Of a DNA stretch of 64,000 nt, positions 52,230 through 60,473 are shown piece by piece. Where the stretch lies: NCBI RefSeq assembly GCF_001484605.1, contig NZ_CP013747.1, forward strand, positions 744,001 to 808,000. The letters are read 5' to 3'. This stretch comes from Pseudarthrobacter sulfonivorans. Its GTDB lineage: Bacteria > Actinomycetota > Actinomycetes > Actinomycetales > Micrococcaceae. The notes beneath the pieces are model-generated. The model did not search any database, had not been told where the DNA came from, and saw nothing but the letters and a program-made list of their open reading frames with translations. Each line of letters begins with the position of its first letter. Within the stretch, counting starts at the first letter, position 1. Both the position numbers and the translations under genes were made by a program.

Positions 52230-53138
52230 CTAGTGGGACGCCCTGCCCGCCGCCTTCCGCGCATCTTTCCTGCGCTTGGTGACCTCGGGATGGTGCCTGG
52301 AAAGGGCGATCACCCCCACGATAGCAAGCGAAGCAGCCGTAGCCATGGCAATCGCCATCACGGCGTGGACGTCCGGGCGCAGCTCGCCCAGGATCACGAT
52401 GCCGATGGCGATGCCCACAATCGGGTCGATGACTGTCAGCCCGGCGATGACAAGGTCCGGCGGGCCGCCCGAGTAGGCGCTCTGCACAAACCAGGAACCC
52501 AGGCCGCCAGCCGCCGCGATGGCCACCACCGAATACCACTGGACATTGAGCAGCGCCAGCCCGTTCGGGTCGAGCAGGTGCTTGCCGATGATGCGCGTCA
52601 GCACCGCGACAAAGCCGAACAGGACGCCGGCGCCGAGGATGTAGACAAACGCGCTCATCCGGTGCCGGAACATGACCGCCAGGGTGCCGAACACGCCGAC
52701 CGCCAGCGCCAGCAGCAGCACAATGGTGAGCTCGTCCTCCTGGCTCACATGGTGGTTCTCCTGCGTCACGTTGACGGCGAGCAGGACAAAGAGTGCGGAG
52801 CCGGTCACGCAGGCCGCGATGGACACCATGGTGGCCCGGTTGATGGTGATGTCCTGGTCGCGGGCGTTCACCACGGTGGTAATGACAAGCGCAATGGCGC
52901 CGATCGGCTGCACCACCGTCAGCGGCGCGGAGACCAGGGCCACCGCGTTCATTCCCATCCCGAGGCACAGCAGGAGAAGTCCCAGCACCCACCGCGGATT
53001 GCGGAGCAGACGGAGGAAGCCGTTTGAACTCAGCGCCAGCCCGCCGGTGTCGGCTTTGACGGCGCTCCCCTGCTTCTGCGCACCCAGGGCAAGGCAGAAT
53101 GCCCCAAGCACCGCCAGCAGGACCGCCACCCATACCAT
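52230..53138 (-). CDS. DMT superfamily transporter (EamA/NIPA-like)
   Basis: A 302-residue membrane protein with nine or ten hydrophobic segments. The N-terminal AVLLAVLGAFCLALGAQKQGSAVK and the NPRWVLGLLLLCLGMGMNAVALVSAPLTVVQPIGAIALVITTVVNARDQDITINRATMVSIA core resemble the DMT branch that includes NIPA-type magnesium transporters. The ending is basic (SRHHPEVTKRRKDARKAAGRASH). The ATG overlaps the stop of the phosphatidyltransferase gene. Substrate unknown. Confidence 0.8.
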   Translation of the reverse strand: MVWVAVLLAVLGAFCLALGAQKQGSAVKADTGGLALSSNGFLRLLRNPRWVLGLLLLCLGMGMNAVALVSAPLTVVQPIGAIALVITTVVNARDQDITINRATMVSIAACVTGSALFVLLAVNVTQENHHVSQEDELTIVLLLALAVGVFGTLAVMFRHRMSAFVYILGAGVLFGFVAVLTRIIGKHLLDPNGLALLNVQWYSVVAIAAAGGLGSWFVQSAYSGGPPDLVIAGLTVIDPIVGIAIGIVILGELRPDVHAVMAIAMATAASLAIVGVIALSRHHPEVTKRRKDARKAAGRASH

Positions 53139-53761
53139 CAGGCGGTGCCGCCGTCGTGATGGGACTGCTGACGGCCCTTCCGCAGAATGGCCCAGAAATA
53201 GTTGTACGCGGCAATCCAGTGGCCGGTGAGCCCAAGTCCCAGCACGATCCAGGCTGCAATGTACAGCGGCCCGGCAAACGGGGTGTCCAATCGCGACAGG
53301 ACGAGCAGGGGTGTGCCCAGGAGCAGGAGTCCGGTGCGGACTTTGCCCACACGGCTCACTGGCAGGTCCGGATGGCCCCGGAAGTAGGAGAGCGTCAGCA
53401 CCAGGAGCACGGCGTCAGGCACCAGGAGTGCGGCCAGGTACAGCCAATGGACGACGCCGGCAATCACCAGGGTGACCGCCACCGCTATCAGGGCAAGCCG
53501 GTCAGCCAGCGGATCCATGACGCGGCCGAGCTTGGACGCCTGGTCGAAGCGGCGGGCCACGTAGCCATCAATCCAGTCGGTTCCCGCCATGACCACCAGG
53601 ACCACAACGGCAGTCCCATATTCCTTTTGGGCCAGCACGAGCCAGACAAAAAGTGGTACGCCCATAAAGCGCAGCACTGTCAGGGCGTTGGGGATGGTGA
53701 AGACGCGGTCGTGGTCAACCTGGGGGCGGCCGGGCCGCGCACCAGCGCCGATGAACCTCAA
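53138..53761 (-). CDS. CDP-alcohol phosphatidyltransferase family protein (PgsA-like)
   Basis: A 207-residue membrane enzyme that moves a phosphatidyl group from CDP-diacylglycerol to an alcohol. The family motif is complete: DGYVARRFDQASKLGRVMDPLAD, matching DGx2ARx8Gx3Dx3D. Likely products are phosphatidylglycerol phosphate or cardiolipin; which one cannot be read from the motif. I choose TTG 53761, with AGGGGGA four bases upstream; the longer frame to 53974 has no ribosome site and runs into the next gene. The stop overlaps the DMT transporter start (TGATG). Confidence 0.88.
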   Translation of the reverse strand: MRFIGAGARPGRPQVDHDRVFTIPNALTVLRFMGVPLFVWLVLAQKEYGTAVVVLVVMAGTDWIDGYVARRFDQASKLGRVMDPLADRLALIAVAVTLVIAGVVHWLYLAALLVPDAVLLVLTLSYFRGHPDLPVSRVGKVRTGLLLLGTPLLVLSRLDTPFAGPLYIAAWIVLGLGLTGHWIAAYNYFWAILRKGRQQSHHDGGTA

Positions 53762-53822
53762 TCCGTCCCCCTTCCTTAGAGCCCAGTGTGACTTCAGAGC
53801 CCAGCGTGACGTATTTGTGTTG

Positions 53823-54677
53823 TTAGGGGTTCCGCAGCAGCCTGCGCAGGAGCACCACAAAGATCGTTGCGGAGGCTGCAAGTGCGGCAAGTGGCTTCCA
53901 GCGGAGGCCGGCGCCGTCCGGGGATCCGGAGAAGTCAGCGTACTTTTGGCTGGCCTTGGCAGCGCCATGTTCAACGGCAGCCTTGCCCTCCCCCAGTTTT
54001 TCCTTGGCAGCGCCCAGCAGGAACATGGCCTGCGGCTTGATGTCGAGCTCGGTATCCAGTTCGTCGCGGACCTGGGCCAGGTGGCGCCGGCGCTGTTCCA
54101 GGCGGCGGTGAAGCTCGGGCTCGGACGCCTGCGGGAACTCTTTTTTGTGCGCCTCGGCCTTGGCTGCCTTCTCGGCCTTGGCCTTCGCGGCAGCCTCGTC
54201 CTTGGCAGCCTTGGCGGCCTTGGCCTCCGGGCTGGCCGGATCGAGCAGCGCGGCGTTGAAGTCCGAGCCTTCCTTGACGATGCCGAGATCGTGTTTGATG
54301 CCGCGGATGGTCTCGGCCGGGACCAGGGGCATGGCCTGCTTGAATTTGCGGACGCCGATCAGGCCGCCAATGAGGGCAATGACCAGAAACAGGGCGCAGA
54401 CGAGCAGCGCGGCGAGCCACGCCGGCATGATGGTGGCCAGGCCCATAATGGCGGCCACGATCAGGCCAACCACCAGGAAAGCCACAAAAATAAGCGCAAC
54501 GGCGAAGAAGGCGGCGGCGACGCCTACCTGGATGCCCTTGCGCTTGAGCTCGATTTTGGCGAAGGCGATTTCATCGTTGAGTTGGCGAGGGGCCAGACGG
54601 AAAAGAAGTTTCAGCGTCCTGGGCAGCGCGGTGATCCGCAATCCCTGGCTGGTGCGCCCGGTGTGACGTCCGCTCAT
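53823..54677 (-). CDS. Phage holin superfamily III/YqjE-like membrane protein
   Basis: A 284-residue protein. Two membrane helices (GVAAAFFAVALIFVAFLVVGLIVAAIM and AWLAALLVCALFLVIALIGGLIGV) follow an amphipathic start (RLAPRQLNDEIAFAKIELKRKG), the pattern of the actinobacterial holin family PF07332. A long Ala/Lys-rich coiled region (EAKAAKAAKDEAAAKAKAEKAAKAEAHKKEF) comes next, and a short hydrophobic segment near the C-terminus (LAALAASATIFVVLLRRLL). No phage genes are nearby, so this is a chromosomal relative of unknown function. ATG 54677 has GGGAACCG before it. Confidence 0.8.
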   Translation of the reverse strand: MSGRHTGRTSQGLRITALPRTLKLLFRLAPRQLNDEIAFAKIELKRKGIQVGVAAAFFAVALIFVAFLVVGLIVAAIMGLATIMPAWLAALLVCALFLVIALIGGLIGVRKFKQAMPLVPAETIRGIKHDLGIVKEGSDFNAALLDPASPEAKAAKAAKDEAAAKAKAEKAAKAEAHKKEFPQASEPELHRRLEQRRRHLAQVRDELDTELDIKPQAMFLLGAAKEKLGEGKAAVEHGAAKASQKYADFSGSPDGAGLRWKPLAALAASATIFVVLLRRLLRNP

Positions 54678-54866
54678 CGGTTCCCGCCTAACTTGTTGCG
54701 TAGTCTGCTGCCTGGTCGGTTCGGCTTCCGTGTCCTGCGGGAGCCCGCGGCAGCACGGTCCCGCCCCCAAAACTATCATTCAGGTTCAGGGCAAACTTCC
54801 GGGTTGGCCGCACGGCGCGCCTGCAACCCCGGAAAGATGGAACTTCCGGGCCTAGGATTGATCTCC

Positions 54867-56090
54867 GTGACCACTCCCTCCAATCCGGGCGATTCGCTGA
54901 CCCGCCGCCGGAAACTGTTGTACATCCTCCTCCTCGGCGCCCTCACCGCGTTGGGTCCGTTCACGATCGACCTGTACCTGCCTGCGTTCCCGGCACTGGA
55001 AGCGAGCCTTGGGGTCACCGAGGCTCAGGTCCAGCTGACCCTGGCCGGCACCACCGTGGGCTTTGCCCTCGGCCAGCTGGTGGTGGGCCCCTTCAGCGAC
55101 AAGTTCGGCCGCCGGCTCCCGCTGATCCTGGCCACCGCCCTGCACATCGTCTCCTCCGTGGGAGCAGCCCTGTCCACCGACATCTCCACGCTGGGCCTCT
55201 TCCGCGTCCTCATGGGCGTGGGTGCTGCGGGCGGCGGCGTGGTGGCCATGGCAATGGTGCGCGACCTGTTCTCCGGCTATGCCATGGTCCGGATGTTCTC
55301 GCGTATGGCCCTGGTGAACGGGCTGGCACCGATCCTGGCCCCGGTGATCGGATCACAGCTGCTCCTGGTGATGCCCTGGCCGGGAATCTTCGTGTTCCTG
55401 GCCGGCTACGGCACCGTGGTGATCATCGCCGCGCTCTTCCTGGTCCGCGAAACACTGCCACCGGAGAAGCGCGGCCTGACCGGTATGACCGCCGGCCAGC
55501 GCTACAAGGTTCTTTTTACGGACCGGATCTTCGTGGGCCTGCTGGTGGTGGGCGGCATGAACTTCGCTGGCCTCTTCACCTACCTGTCCGCGTCGCCGTT
55601 CCTGTTCCAGGACATTTTCGGGTTCTCGCCGCAGGAATACGGCTTGCTGTTCGGCATCAATTCCCTGGGCATTGTGGCCGGCGTCCAGACCAGCTCCAGG
55701 CTCATCCGTACTGTCCCGCCGCAATGGATCCTTGCTTGTTCCACGGCCTGGATGTTCCTTATGGCCCTGCTGATCGTGGTCTTTGACCAGGCCGGCCTGG
55801 GGCTCTGGGGCGTGATGGTTCCGCTCTGGTTCTACATCATGGGCGCAGGCTTTACGTTCCCCTGCGTGCAGGTGCTGGCCCTGAGCAGCCACGGCGCACA
55901 GGCCGGGACGGCCGCGTCCCTCCTGGGTGCCGCGACCTTCCTGATGGCCGGCCTGGTTTCACCGGTGGCGGGGTGGCTGGGCATCACCAGCTCCACGCCC
56001 ATGGGCGCCGTGCAGGCCGCGTGCATACTGGTGGCGATAGCGGGCCTCTGGCTGGTCGTCAGACCCCGCACCGTGCCCTCGATCCACTGA
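54867..56090 (+). CDS. Bcr/CflA family multidrug efflux MFS transporter
   Basis: A 407-residue MFS protein with 12 membrane segments. It has the family start LLYILLLGALTALGPFTIDLYLPAFPALEASLGVTEAQVQLTLAGTTVGFALGQLVVGPFSDKFGRRLPLILAT, in which the motif A sequence GPFSDKFGRRLPL is plain, and RVLMGVGAAGGGVVAMAMVRDLF (motif C region). Members pump bicyclomycin, chloramphenicol and other drugs; the substrate here is unknown. I choose GTG 54867 because TAGGAT ends eight bases before it. The frame is open far upstream across the holin gene, but that part is not coding. It diverges from the holin gene. Confidence 0.88.
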   Translation: MTTPSNPGDSLTRRRKLLYILLLGALTALGPFTIDLYLPAFPALEASLGVTEAQVQLTLAGTTVGFALGQLVVGPFSDKFGRRLPLILATALHIVSSVGAALSTDISTLGLFRVLMGVGAAGGGVVAMAMVRDLFSGYAMVRMFSRMALVNGLAPILAPVIGSQLLLVMPWPGIFVFLAGYGTVVIIAALFLVRETLPPEKRGLTGMTAGQRYKVLFTDRIFVGLLVVGGMNFAGLFTYLSASPFLFQDIFGFSPQEYGLLFGINSLGIVAGVQTSSRLIRTVPPQWILACSTAWMFLMALLIVVFDQAGLGLWGVMVPLWFYIMGAGFTFPCVQVLALSSHGAQAGTAASLLGAATFLMAGLVSPVAGWLGITSSTPMGAVQAACILVAIAGLWLVVRPRTVPSIH

Positions 56091-56104
56091 ACCCCGTCGA
56101 CCCA

Positions 56105-56296
56105 ATGATGAAACCCATAAAACGCAAACCGCACCGCAACCCCCGGGGACTGTTCCTCGGGGCGGTGCTGGGCGCCGTCGCCGGTTACTTCCTTGGGCGA
56201 GTGTTCGGCAGTGGCGCCATCGGCATCATCCTCGGCGCGCTTGCAGGTGCTGCCCTGCTGTACCGGGTCAACCCAGGCCCTTGGAACCGTCCCTAG
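56105..56296 (+). CDS. Small glycine-zipper membrane protein
   Basis: A 63-residue protein starting 14 bases after the MFS gene. A basic N-terminus (KPIKRKPHRNPRG) is followed by two hydrophobic stretches with repeated GxxxG spacing (GAVLGAVAGYFLGRVFGSGAIGIILGALAGAALLY). Two adjacent ATG codons (56105 and 56108) can serve as start. Such proteins are common and uncharacterised. Moderate confidence that it is a real gene. Confidence 0.5.
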   Translation: MMKPIKRKPHRNPRGLFLGAVLGAVAGYFLGRVFGSGAIGIILGALAGAALLYRVNPGPWNRP

Positions 56297-56381
56297 CTGT
56301 TGGGACGTGCCGCCAAATCCCGGTCCACCGGGGAGGGCCCACCCCTGCCGCCCGGGAGCTTTCCCACGATAAAATAATTCC

Positions 56382-56789
56382 GTGCCCAGCTGGAAGTTCC
56401 ACTCGCCGCCCCCGGCCACCTGGCAACGTTGCGACTCAGGTATATTGCCCATGTGGTGGGACCGGCTGTGCGCCCAAACCGGCCAGCAGTCCGCGGCCCT
56501 CTATGCCGCCGGACTCTTCACGGACGACCGGCGGCGGCCCATCGCGCAATGGTTCAACGCCGCCTTCAACGCCGCCCTCCTGGTGGCCCCGGAGACCTCG
56601 CCTGAGTGGCCCGTGCAGCGCTTCGGGATCTTCTACGCACCACCGGCCTCCGGCTTCGTCCGGGTGTACTCAGCACCCCATGAATGGCATCCGCGCGAGC
56701 CCCGCAAGTACCCCACCGAGCAGGACGCCTTCCGCGCGGCCATAGCCGAGGCTGAGCGGTTCCTGCAGGTGGAAATGGACTTTGTGTGA
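56382..56789 (+). CDS. Conserved hypothetical protein
   Basis: A 135-residue soluble protein, no domain that I recognise. Rich in Trp and Pro: MPSWKFHSPPPATWQRCDSGILPMWWDRLCAQTGQQ at the start and FGIFYAPPASGFVRVYSAPHEWHPREPRKYPTEQDAFRAAIAEAERFLQVEMDFV at the end. GTG 56382 is preceded by TAAAAT six bases upstream, a leaderless pattern. A strong terminator follows five bases after the stop. Confidence 0.7.
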   Translation: MPSWKFHSPPPATWQRCDSGILPMWWDRLCAQTGQQSAALYAAGLFTDDRRRPIAQWFNAAFNAALLVAPETSPEWPVQRFGIFYAPPASGFVRVYSAPHEWHPREPRKYPTEQDAFRAAIAEAERFLQVEMDFV

Positions 56790-56793
56790 ATGC

Positions 56794-56832
56794 AAAAAAT
56801 CCCCGCCCTCACAGAGAGGACGGGGATTTTTT
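56794..56832. terminator. Two-way terminator
   Basis: A stem of AAAAAATCCCCGCCCTC against GAGGACGGGGATTTTTT with one mismatch serves both the plus-strand hypothetical gene and, on the minus strand, the first tRNA-Asn, with a T6 run on each side. Confidence 0.88.
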
Positions 56833-56841
56833 GTTTGTCTG

Positions 56842-56914
56842 CTCCTCCTGCTGGACTTGAACCAGCAACCCTTCGATTAACAGTCGAATGCTCTGCCAAT
56901 TGAGCTAAGGAGGA
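56842..56914 (-). tRNA. tRNA-Asn (GTT), copy 1
   Basis: A 73-base tRNA. Acceptor TCCTCCT/AGGAGGA, D arm AGCTCAATTGG, anticodon loop CTGTTAA giving GUU, T arm GGTTCAAGTCC. CCA is not encoded. Identical in sequence to the copy at 57040-57112. Its own promoter and terminator flank it. Confidence 0.96.
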
Positions 56915-56928
56915 ATGAAGCAGGTATG

Positions 56929-56958
56929 ACATTAGCAAAGGTTTCCCGGGAATGTGAA
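56929..56958 (-). promoter_or_regulatory. Promoter of tRNA-Asn copy 1
   Basis: On the minus strand, TTCACA and TAATGT are 18 bases apart; the transcript would start about eight bases before the tRNA. The surrounding words CGATTTCAC, CTTTGCTA and GCTTCAT are shared with the promoter of copy 2. Confidence 0.6.
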
Positions 56959-56997
56959 ATCGGCCGCGGCGCAAGACGAAATACCCTCCCCGGGTAT

Positions 56998-57033
56998 AAA
57001 AAAATCCCCGTTCCGGAGACCCGGAACGGGGAT
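56998..57033 (-). terminator. Terminator of tRNA-Asn copy 2
   Basis: A perfect 13-bp stem, ATCCCCGTTCCGG/CCGGAACGGGGAT, with loop AGAC (GTCT on the minus strand) is followed by a T7 run on the minus strand. It lies 7 bases after the tRNA. Confidence 0.92.
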
Positions 57034-57039
57034 TGTGCG

Positions 57040-57112
57040 CTCCTCCTGCTGGACTTGAACCAGCAACCCTTCGATTAACAGTCGAATGCTCTGCCAATTG
57101 AGCTAAGGAGGA
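57040..57112 (-). tRNA. tRNA-Asn (GTT), copy 2
   Basis: The same 73 bases as copy 1: GUU anticodon, standard arms, no encoded CCA. It lies 126 bases upstream of copy 1 on the minus strand and has its own terminator. Confidence 0.96.
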
Positions 57113-57126
57113 ATGAAGCGGGTACC

Positions 57127-57155
57127 AGCCTAGCAAAGTCCCCGCAGGGAGTGAA
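57127..57155 (-). promoter_or_regulatory. Promoter of tRNA-Asn copy 2
   Basis: TTCACT and TAGGCT are 17 bases apart on the minus strand, in a context very similar to the promoter of copy 1. Confidence 0.6.
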
Positions 57156-57166
57156 ATCGGCGCGTT

Positions 57167-59122
57167 TCAGGCGTCCGAGCGCAGTGCCCGGCGTTCCATT
57201 TCGAGCATCATCAGTTCCCTGTTGAGCCGCTGGAAATCCTCCGGGTTCGCTGCCGGATCCAGCCGTTGCAGCTGGCCCATCTTGTCCGCCTTGACCCGCG
57301 TGATCTGGAGCTCGAACAGCCGGGACAGAATGTCCTTGCAGTACTTCTGTACGGCTTCCGCGGTGCTCGCGGGAAGCGGCACCACAGAAAGCTCGGACAC
57401 GAGCGGCCGGAGGGGTTCCGGGACTTCGTGCATCACTTGTTCCACCCAGCGCAGGGGCTCACCGATCAATCCGGGACCGGAGGCGCGCATGGCGTCATGG
57501 ACAGCCTGGAACGCCGGCGTGACGAACCGTGCGGCCGCGAAGCGCTCCCAGATGCCGCCGCCCAGGAGGGCGGACTCCTGCAGCGCCACTTCCAGCGCCT
57601 GCCGCTCCATGGAGGCCACGGGGTCCCGGGGGTCGGGCCGCTGGTACGAAGGGACAGCGCCCGACGTCGGCCCGGCAGCCACGCCGGGTCCGCCCGCCTG
57701 GGCGGAACCCGCCTGCACGGCCCCCGACTGGGCGGACGCCATCTGGCCTGGGGCACCGGCGAGCGTCCCCGGTGCAGCCGGCCCGCCCGGGGCGGCACGC
57801 TTCATGGCGACGCCCACAGCCCGGCTGACGTCTTCAACCGAGATGCCGAGCCAGCCGGCCAGTTCCCGGGCATACTCGGGCCTGATGGCTGCGTCGCGGA
57901 TCTGGGCCACCACCGGAGCGGATTCCCGCAGCGCGGCCACCCGGCCCTCCACGGTGTCCAGGTTGTGGCGCCTGAGCGTGGCTTTGATGGCAAACTCGAA
58001 CAGCGGCCGGCGGGTGGCGATCAGGTCCCGCACGGCGGCGTCGCCCCTGCTTTGGCGCAGGTCGCAGGGGTCGGCGCCGGTGGGCTCCACCGCCACATAG
58101 GTCTGGGCGGTAAAGCGCTGGTCTTCCTCGAAGGCGCGCAGTGCCGCCTTCTGCCCGGCGGCGTCACCGTCAAAAGTGAAGATGACCTCTCCCCCGCTGC
58201 CGTCGTCGGACAGCAGGCGGCGGGCGATCTTGATGTGCTCGGTGCCGAATGCCGTGCCGCAGGTGGCCACCGCCGTCGGAATACCCGCCAGGTGGCAGGC
58301 CATCACGTCCGTGTATCCCTCCACCACCACGAGCTGGCGGTCTTTGGCGATGCTGCGCTTGGCGAGGTCGATCCCGTAGAGCACCTGGGACTTCTTGTAC
58401 AGCGTGGTTTCGGGGGTGTTGAGGTACTTGGGGCCCTGGTCGTCCTCATACAGCTTGCGGGCACCGAAGCCGATGGTGTCGCCGGCGATGTCGCGGATGG
58501 GCCAGATGAGCCTGCCACGGAACCGGTCGTAGATGCCCCGGTTGCCTTCGGAGAACATGCCCGTCAGCTTCAGCTCCTGGTCCGTGAAGCCGCGGCCGCG
58601 GAGGTGTTTCAGCAGCGCGTCCCAGCCCTGCGGTGCGTAGCCCACGCCGAACTGCTCCGAGGCGGCGCGGTCAAAGCCACGGCCGAACAGGAAGTTCCGG
58701 CCTTCGGCGGCTCCGGGCGTCAGCAGCTGGGCGCGGAAGAACTCATCGGCGATTTTGTGGGCATCCAGGAGGCGCTGGCGCTTGCCGACTTCCTCACGGT
58801 TGGGGCCGGTGCCGCCGTCTTCGTAGCGCAGTTCGTACCCGATGCGGGCAGCCAGCTTTTCCACTGCCTCGTGGAATGAGGTGTGGTCCTGTTTCTGCAC
58901 AAAGGCGATGACGTCCCCGTCTTCGCCGCACCCGAAGCAGTGGTACCTGCCCACCTGGGGGCGCACGGTGAACGATGGCGACCGTTCGTCGTGGAAGGGG
59001 CACAGGCCCTTGTAGGTTCCCAGCCCGGCACCCTTGAGCGTGACGTAGCCGTCAACCACTTCCTTGATGTCCGTGCGCTGGCGTACTTCGTCTATGTCTT
59101 CACGTTTGATCAGGCCAGCCAC
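57167..59122 (-). CDS. dnaG: DNA primase
   Basis: Makes RNA primers for replication. The 651-residue protein has the CHC2 zinc domain (CPFHDERSPSFTVRP and YHCFGCGEDGDV), the catalytic core with the TOPRIM motifs VVEGYTDVMACHLAG and FTFDGDAAGQKAAL, and a C-terminal helicase-binding domain. A Gly/Ala/Pro-rich linker (about residues 445-500) separates the last two. GTG 59122 lies six bases after TAGGAT, which suggests a leaderless transcript. It follows dgt on the same strand, an order conserved in actinobacteria. Confidence 0.97.
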   Translation of the reverse strand: MAGLIKREDIDEVRQRTDIKEVVDGYVTLKGAGLGTYKGLCPFHDERSPSFTVRPQVGRYHCFGCGEDGDVIAFVQKQDHTSFHEAVEKLAARIGYELRYEDGGTGPNREEVGKRQRLLDAHKIADEFFRAQLLTPGAAEGRNFLFGRGFDRAASEQFGVGYAPQGWDALLKHLRGRGFTDQELKLTGMFSEGNRGIYDRFRGRLIWPIRDIAGDTIGFGARKLYEDDQGPKYLNTPETTLYKKSQVLYGIDLAKRSIAKDRQLVVVEGYTDVMACHLAGIPTAVATCGTAFGTEHIKIARRLLSDDGSGGEVIFTFDGDAAGQKAALRAFEEDQRFTAQTYVAVEPTGADPCDLRQSRGDAAVRDLIATRRPLFEFAIKATLRRHNLDTVEGRVAALRESAPVVAQIRDAAIRPEYARELAGWLGISVEDVSRAVGVAMKRAAPGGPAAPGTLAGAPGQMASAQSGAVQAGSAQAGGPGVAAGPTSGAVPSYQRPDPRDPVASMERQALEVALQESALLGGGIWERFAAARFVTPAFQAVHDAMRASGPGLIGEPLRWVEQVMHEVPEPLRPLVSELSVVPLPASTAEAVQKYCKDILSRLFELQITRVKADKMGQLQRLDPAANPEDFQRLNRELMMLEMERRALRSDA

Positions 59123-59174
59123 AGAGCCATCCTAGTCCCGGGGTCTGACAGCGAACGCGTCGCTATGGCGTCTG

Positions 59175-60473
59175 TCACCACAGCGACGGCAGGCTCCCCA
59201 CGAGCCGTTCGTACATAGCCAGCGCCGAGCCGTCTGTCAGCGACGCCACCTGGTCGATGACCACCCTGAGCCGTGCGCCGTCGTCGGGCGCGTCCCGCCA
59301 GTCGGCCGCGAACATTGGCTCCAGGTGGCGGTCGCCCGTGGCGTTCAGGGCGGTGACCAGGGCGTGCAGAACCTCGCGCTGGCGCTCGTAGATGGGCTGG
59401 CGGTGTTCGGTGGTCATCACAAACGTGGTGGCCAGGCCCTTCATCACCGCGATCTCCATGACTGTCTCGTCCGGGACCATCAGCTCGGCGCTGTACCGGG
59501 TGAGGTTTTCCGGGCCGTAGACGGCACGCGTGGCCTCCAGTGCGCTCTGGCAGAACCGGCCGATCAGCTGGCTGGTCATGTCCTTCAGGGCGGCCATGGA
59601 TTTCCGGCTGCCGTCGGCCTCGCGGACCCACACGTCGGTGGCTTCCAACCGGGCCAGGGCGGCATCGATCGCGGCGGGGTCGTTGTGCGGGAGGTACCAC
59701 TGCTTGGCGTAGCCCACAACACGGGCCCGGTGGTCCGGGTTGTCCATCCAGCGCAGCTGGAAGTGCCCGGCCACGATCGCGTCCTCGACGTCGTGCACGG
59801 AATAGGAAATGTCGTCGGCCAGGTCCATAACCTGCGCCTCCAGGCACGAGCGGCGTTCCGGCGCACCCTCCCTGATCCAGTTGAAGATGGGCAGATCGTC
59901 CTCGTAGGCGCCGAACTTGCTGGTGCGCTGGCCGTGGATGACCGGCGCGTTCAGCGCGGACCAGGGGTATTTCGCCGCCGCGTCCAGGCTGGCCCTTGTG
60001 AGGTTCAGGCCGGCCGGGCGCCCGTCGGTGGCCAGGACCTTGGGCTCCAGCCGGGTGAGGAGCCGGAGGGTCTGGGCGTTGCCTTCGAAGCCGCCGATGG
60101 CATGTGCCACCTCGTTCAGGGCGGACTCGCCGTTGTGGCCGAAGGGCGGGTGCCCCAGGTCATGGCTCAGGCAGGCGGTGTCCACAACGTCCGGGTCGCA
60201 GCCCAGGGCGCGGCCCAGTTCCCGTCCCACCTGGGCAACCTCGAGGCTGTGGGTCAGGCGGGTGCGGACGAAGTCGTCGGTGTCCGGGGCAACTACCTGC
60301 GTTTTCGCGCCGAGGCGGCGCAGGGCGGAAGAGTGCAGCACCCGGGCGCGGTCCCGCTCAAAGTCGGAGCGGTAGTTGTTTTTGGGCGGTTCCTCCACCC
60401 AGCGGGCGGAATCGTGGGCCTCGTAGCCCGGCAGGGCCTGTGCCGTGGTGCGCGTCTCAGCCACCGGAAACAT
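59175..60473 (-). CDS. dgt: Deoxyguanosinetriphosphate triphosphohydrolase-like protein
   Basis: An HD-domain dNTP triphosphohydrolase that releases triphosphate from deoxynucleotides. The metal-binding HD motifs are LTHSLEVAQVGRELG and TACLSHDLGHPPFGHNGE near residues 75 and 100, then DLADDISYSVHDVEDA. At 432 residues it has the type 2 length found beside dnaG in actinobacteria. ATG 60473 is preceded by GGAG four bases upstream, and the start overlaps the end of dusB by 17 bases. A GTG three codons later is the alternative. Confidence 0.94.
   Translation of the reverse strand: MFPVAETRTTAQALPGYEAHDSARWVEEPPKNNYRSDFERDRARVLHSSALRRLGAKTQVVAPDTDDFVRTRLTHSLEVAQVGRELGRALGCDPDVVDTACLSHDLGHPPFGHNGESALNEVAHAIGGFEGNAQTLRLLTRLEPKVLATDGRPAGLNLTRASLDAAAKYPWSALNAPVIHGQRTSKFGAYEDDLPIFNWIREGAPERRSCLEAQVMDLADDISYSVHDVEDAIVAGHFQLRWMDNPDHRARVVGYAKQWYLPHNDPAAIDAALARLEATDVWVREADGSRKSMAALKDMTSQLIGRFCQSALEATRAVYGPENLTRYSAELMVPDETVMEIAVMKGLATTFVMTTEHRQPIYERQREVLHALVTALNATGDRHLEPMFAADWRDAPDDGARLRVVIDQVASLTDGSALAMYERLVGSLPSLW

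Noticed and set aside
53823..54677. Holin-family protein as evidence of a prophage
   Set aside because: No other phage gene lies nearby; this holin family is widespread as chromosomal membrane proteins.
53589..54866. A long N-terminal extension of the MFS transporter
   Set aside because: The open frame crosses the holin and phosphatidyltransferase genes on the other strand, and the leaderless GTG at 54867 gives a normal-length protein.
57266..58879. A 537-codon plus-strand frame opposite dnaG
   Set aside because: It is fully antisense to dnaG and rich in Gly, Arg and His, the usual result of high GC at third positions.
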